Of a stretch of 5,989 bases of DNA, positions 5,817-5,989 are shown in pieces (positions within the stretch are counted from its first letter, which is position 1; every line of letters begins with the position of its first letter). A program made the position numbers and the translations under genes. Source of the DNA: Deltaproteobacteria bacterium (lineage in GTDB: Bacteria; Desulfobacterota; Syntrophia; Syntrophales; UBA2210); NCBI GenBank assembly GCA_019313735.1, contig JAFDAR010000121.1, positions 1-5,989 on the forward strand, written 5' to 3'. Below the pieces are notes generated by a model, which was given only the letters and a program-made list of their open reading frames with translations, was not told where the DNA came from and searched no databases.

Positions 5817-5851
5817 TTACTCCGTACCCCTTGCTCCTTACTCCTTACTCC
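5817..5851 (-). repeat. Five tandem heptamers between tsf and pyrH
   Basis: On the minus strand five consecutive 7-bp units follow the pattern GGAGTAA: the exact unit at 5851-5845, 5844-5838 and 5823-5817, with GGAGCAA at 5837-5831 and GGGGTAC at 5830-5824. The array starts 10 nt after the tsf stop. In the transcript it gives repeated GGAG tracts upstream of pyrH, though about 75 nt from its start codon, too far to be its ribosome binding site. No terminator or promoter was recognised in the spacer. Confidence 0.85.
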
Positions 5852-5861
5852 TTTTTGCCCT

Positions 5862-5989
5862 TTATACATCCTCACCCAGCTGGAATCTTGAGAATCTTCT
5901 CACCACAATATTTTCGCCTGTATTAGCTATCATATTGTTCACCAGCGTTTGAATCGTAATATCCATGTCCTTCACAAATTTCTGATTCA
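5862..5989 (-). CDS. tsf: Elongation factor Ts, C-terminal end
   Basis: The last 41 codons and the TAA stop (5864-5862) of a gene entering from the right edge. The residues, NQKFVKDMDITIQTLVNNMI then ANTGENIVVRRFSRFQLGED and V, match the EF-Ts C-terminal region: the NQKFVKD block and the GENIxVRRFxRFxLGE ending are diagnostic. EF-Ts is the guanine nucleotide exchange factor for EF-Tu. The tsf-pyrH-frr order is very widely conserved, and rpsB would be expected just outside the window. Only the end is visible, but the identification is firm. Confidence 0.93.
   Translation of the reverse strand, partial: NQKFVKDMDITIQTLVNNMIANTGENIVVRRFSRFQLGEDV

Noticed and set aside
5817..5851. CRISPR-like array
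   Set aside because: Units are 7 bp and directly abutting with no spacers; a simple tandem repeat.

Overview
The window holds a bacterial housekeeping cluster, with every gene on the minus strand. In transcription order (right to left) it contains the 3' end of tsf (EF-Ts), pyrH (UMP kinase), frr (ribosome recycling factor), uppS (undecaprenyl diphosphate synthase), cdsA (phosphatidate cytidylyltransferase), an altered dxr (DXP reductoisomerase), rseP (site-2 protease) and the 5' end of tsaB (tRNA t6A biosynthesis). This order, with tsaB rather than bamA after rseP, plus the look of the RRF and RseP proteins, suggests a Gram-negative of the Desulfobacterota/deltaproteobacterial type. That is inference from gene order and sequence feel, not a measured placement.

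Region by region: 1-155 is the start of tsaB; 158-1228 is rseP; 1225-2529 is an open frame that fuses the first half of a 23S-rRNA-intervening-sequence-type four-helix-bundle protein (IVP) to a DXR body; 2530-2602 is the left flank of that insertion with a probable relic of the original dxr start; 2603-3409 is cdsA; 3429-4151 is uppS. The 313-bp gap 4152-4464 holds a 180-bp MITE-like element and an intrinsic terminator. Then come frr (4465-5022), pyrH (5019-5741), a 120-bp spacer with short tandem repeats, and tsf (5862 to the right edge).

The genes fall into a translation block (tsf, pyrH, frr), closed by the terminator after frr, and an envelope/isoprenoid block (uppS, cdsA, dxr, rseP, tsaB). 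DXR supplies isoprenoid precursors, UppS turns them into the C55 lipid carrier, CdsA makes CDP-diacylglycerol and RseP works in envelope proteolysis. Junctions are tight: ATGA overlap for pyrH/frr, TTGA for dxr/rseP, and 2 and 19 nt gaps elsewhere.

The main surprise is in dxr. The codons for the conserved N-terminal NADPH-binding GxTGxIG region are gone. In their place is a 250-bp cassette: inverted arrays of degenerate 8-bp units (18-bp perfect core) bracketing a half-length IVP gene, in frame with the rest of DXR. In RNA the two arrays would pair into a long stem around the IVP sequence, the same layout as intervening sequences in 23S rRNA genes, but here inside a protein gene that is normally essential. 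A second repeat family (7-bp units) lies between tsf and pyrH, and a MITE lies between frr and uppS, so three of the cluster's junctions have been colonised by small repetitive elements.
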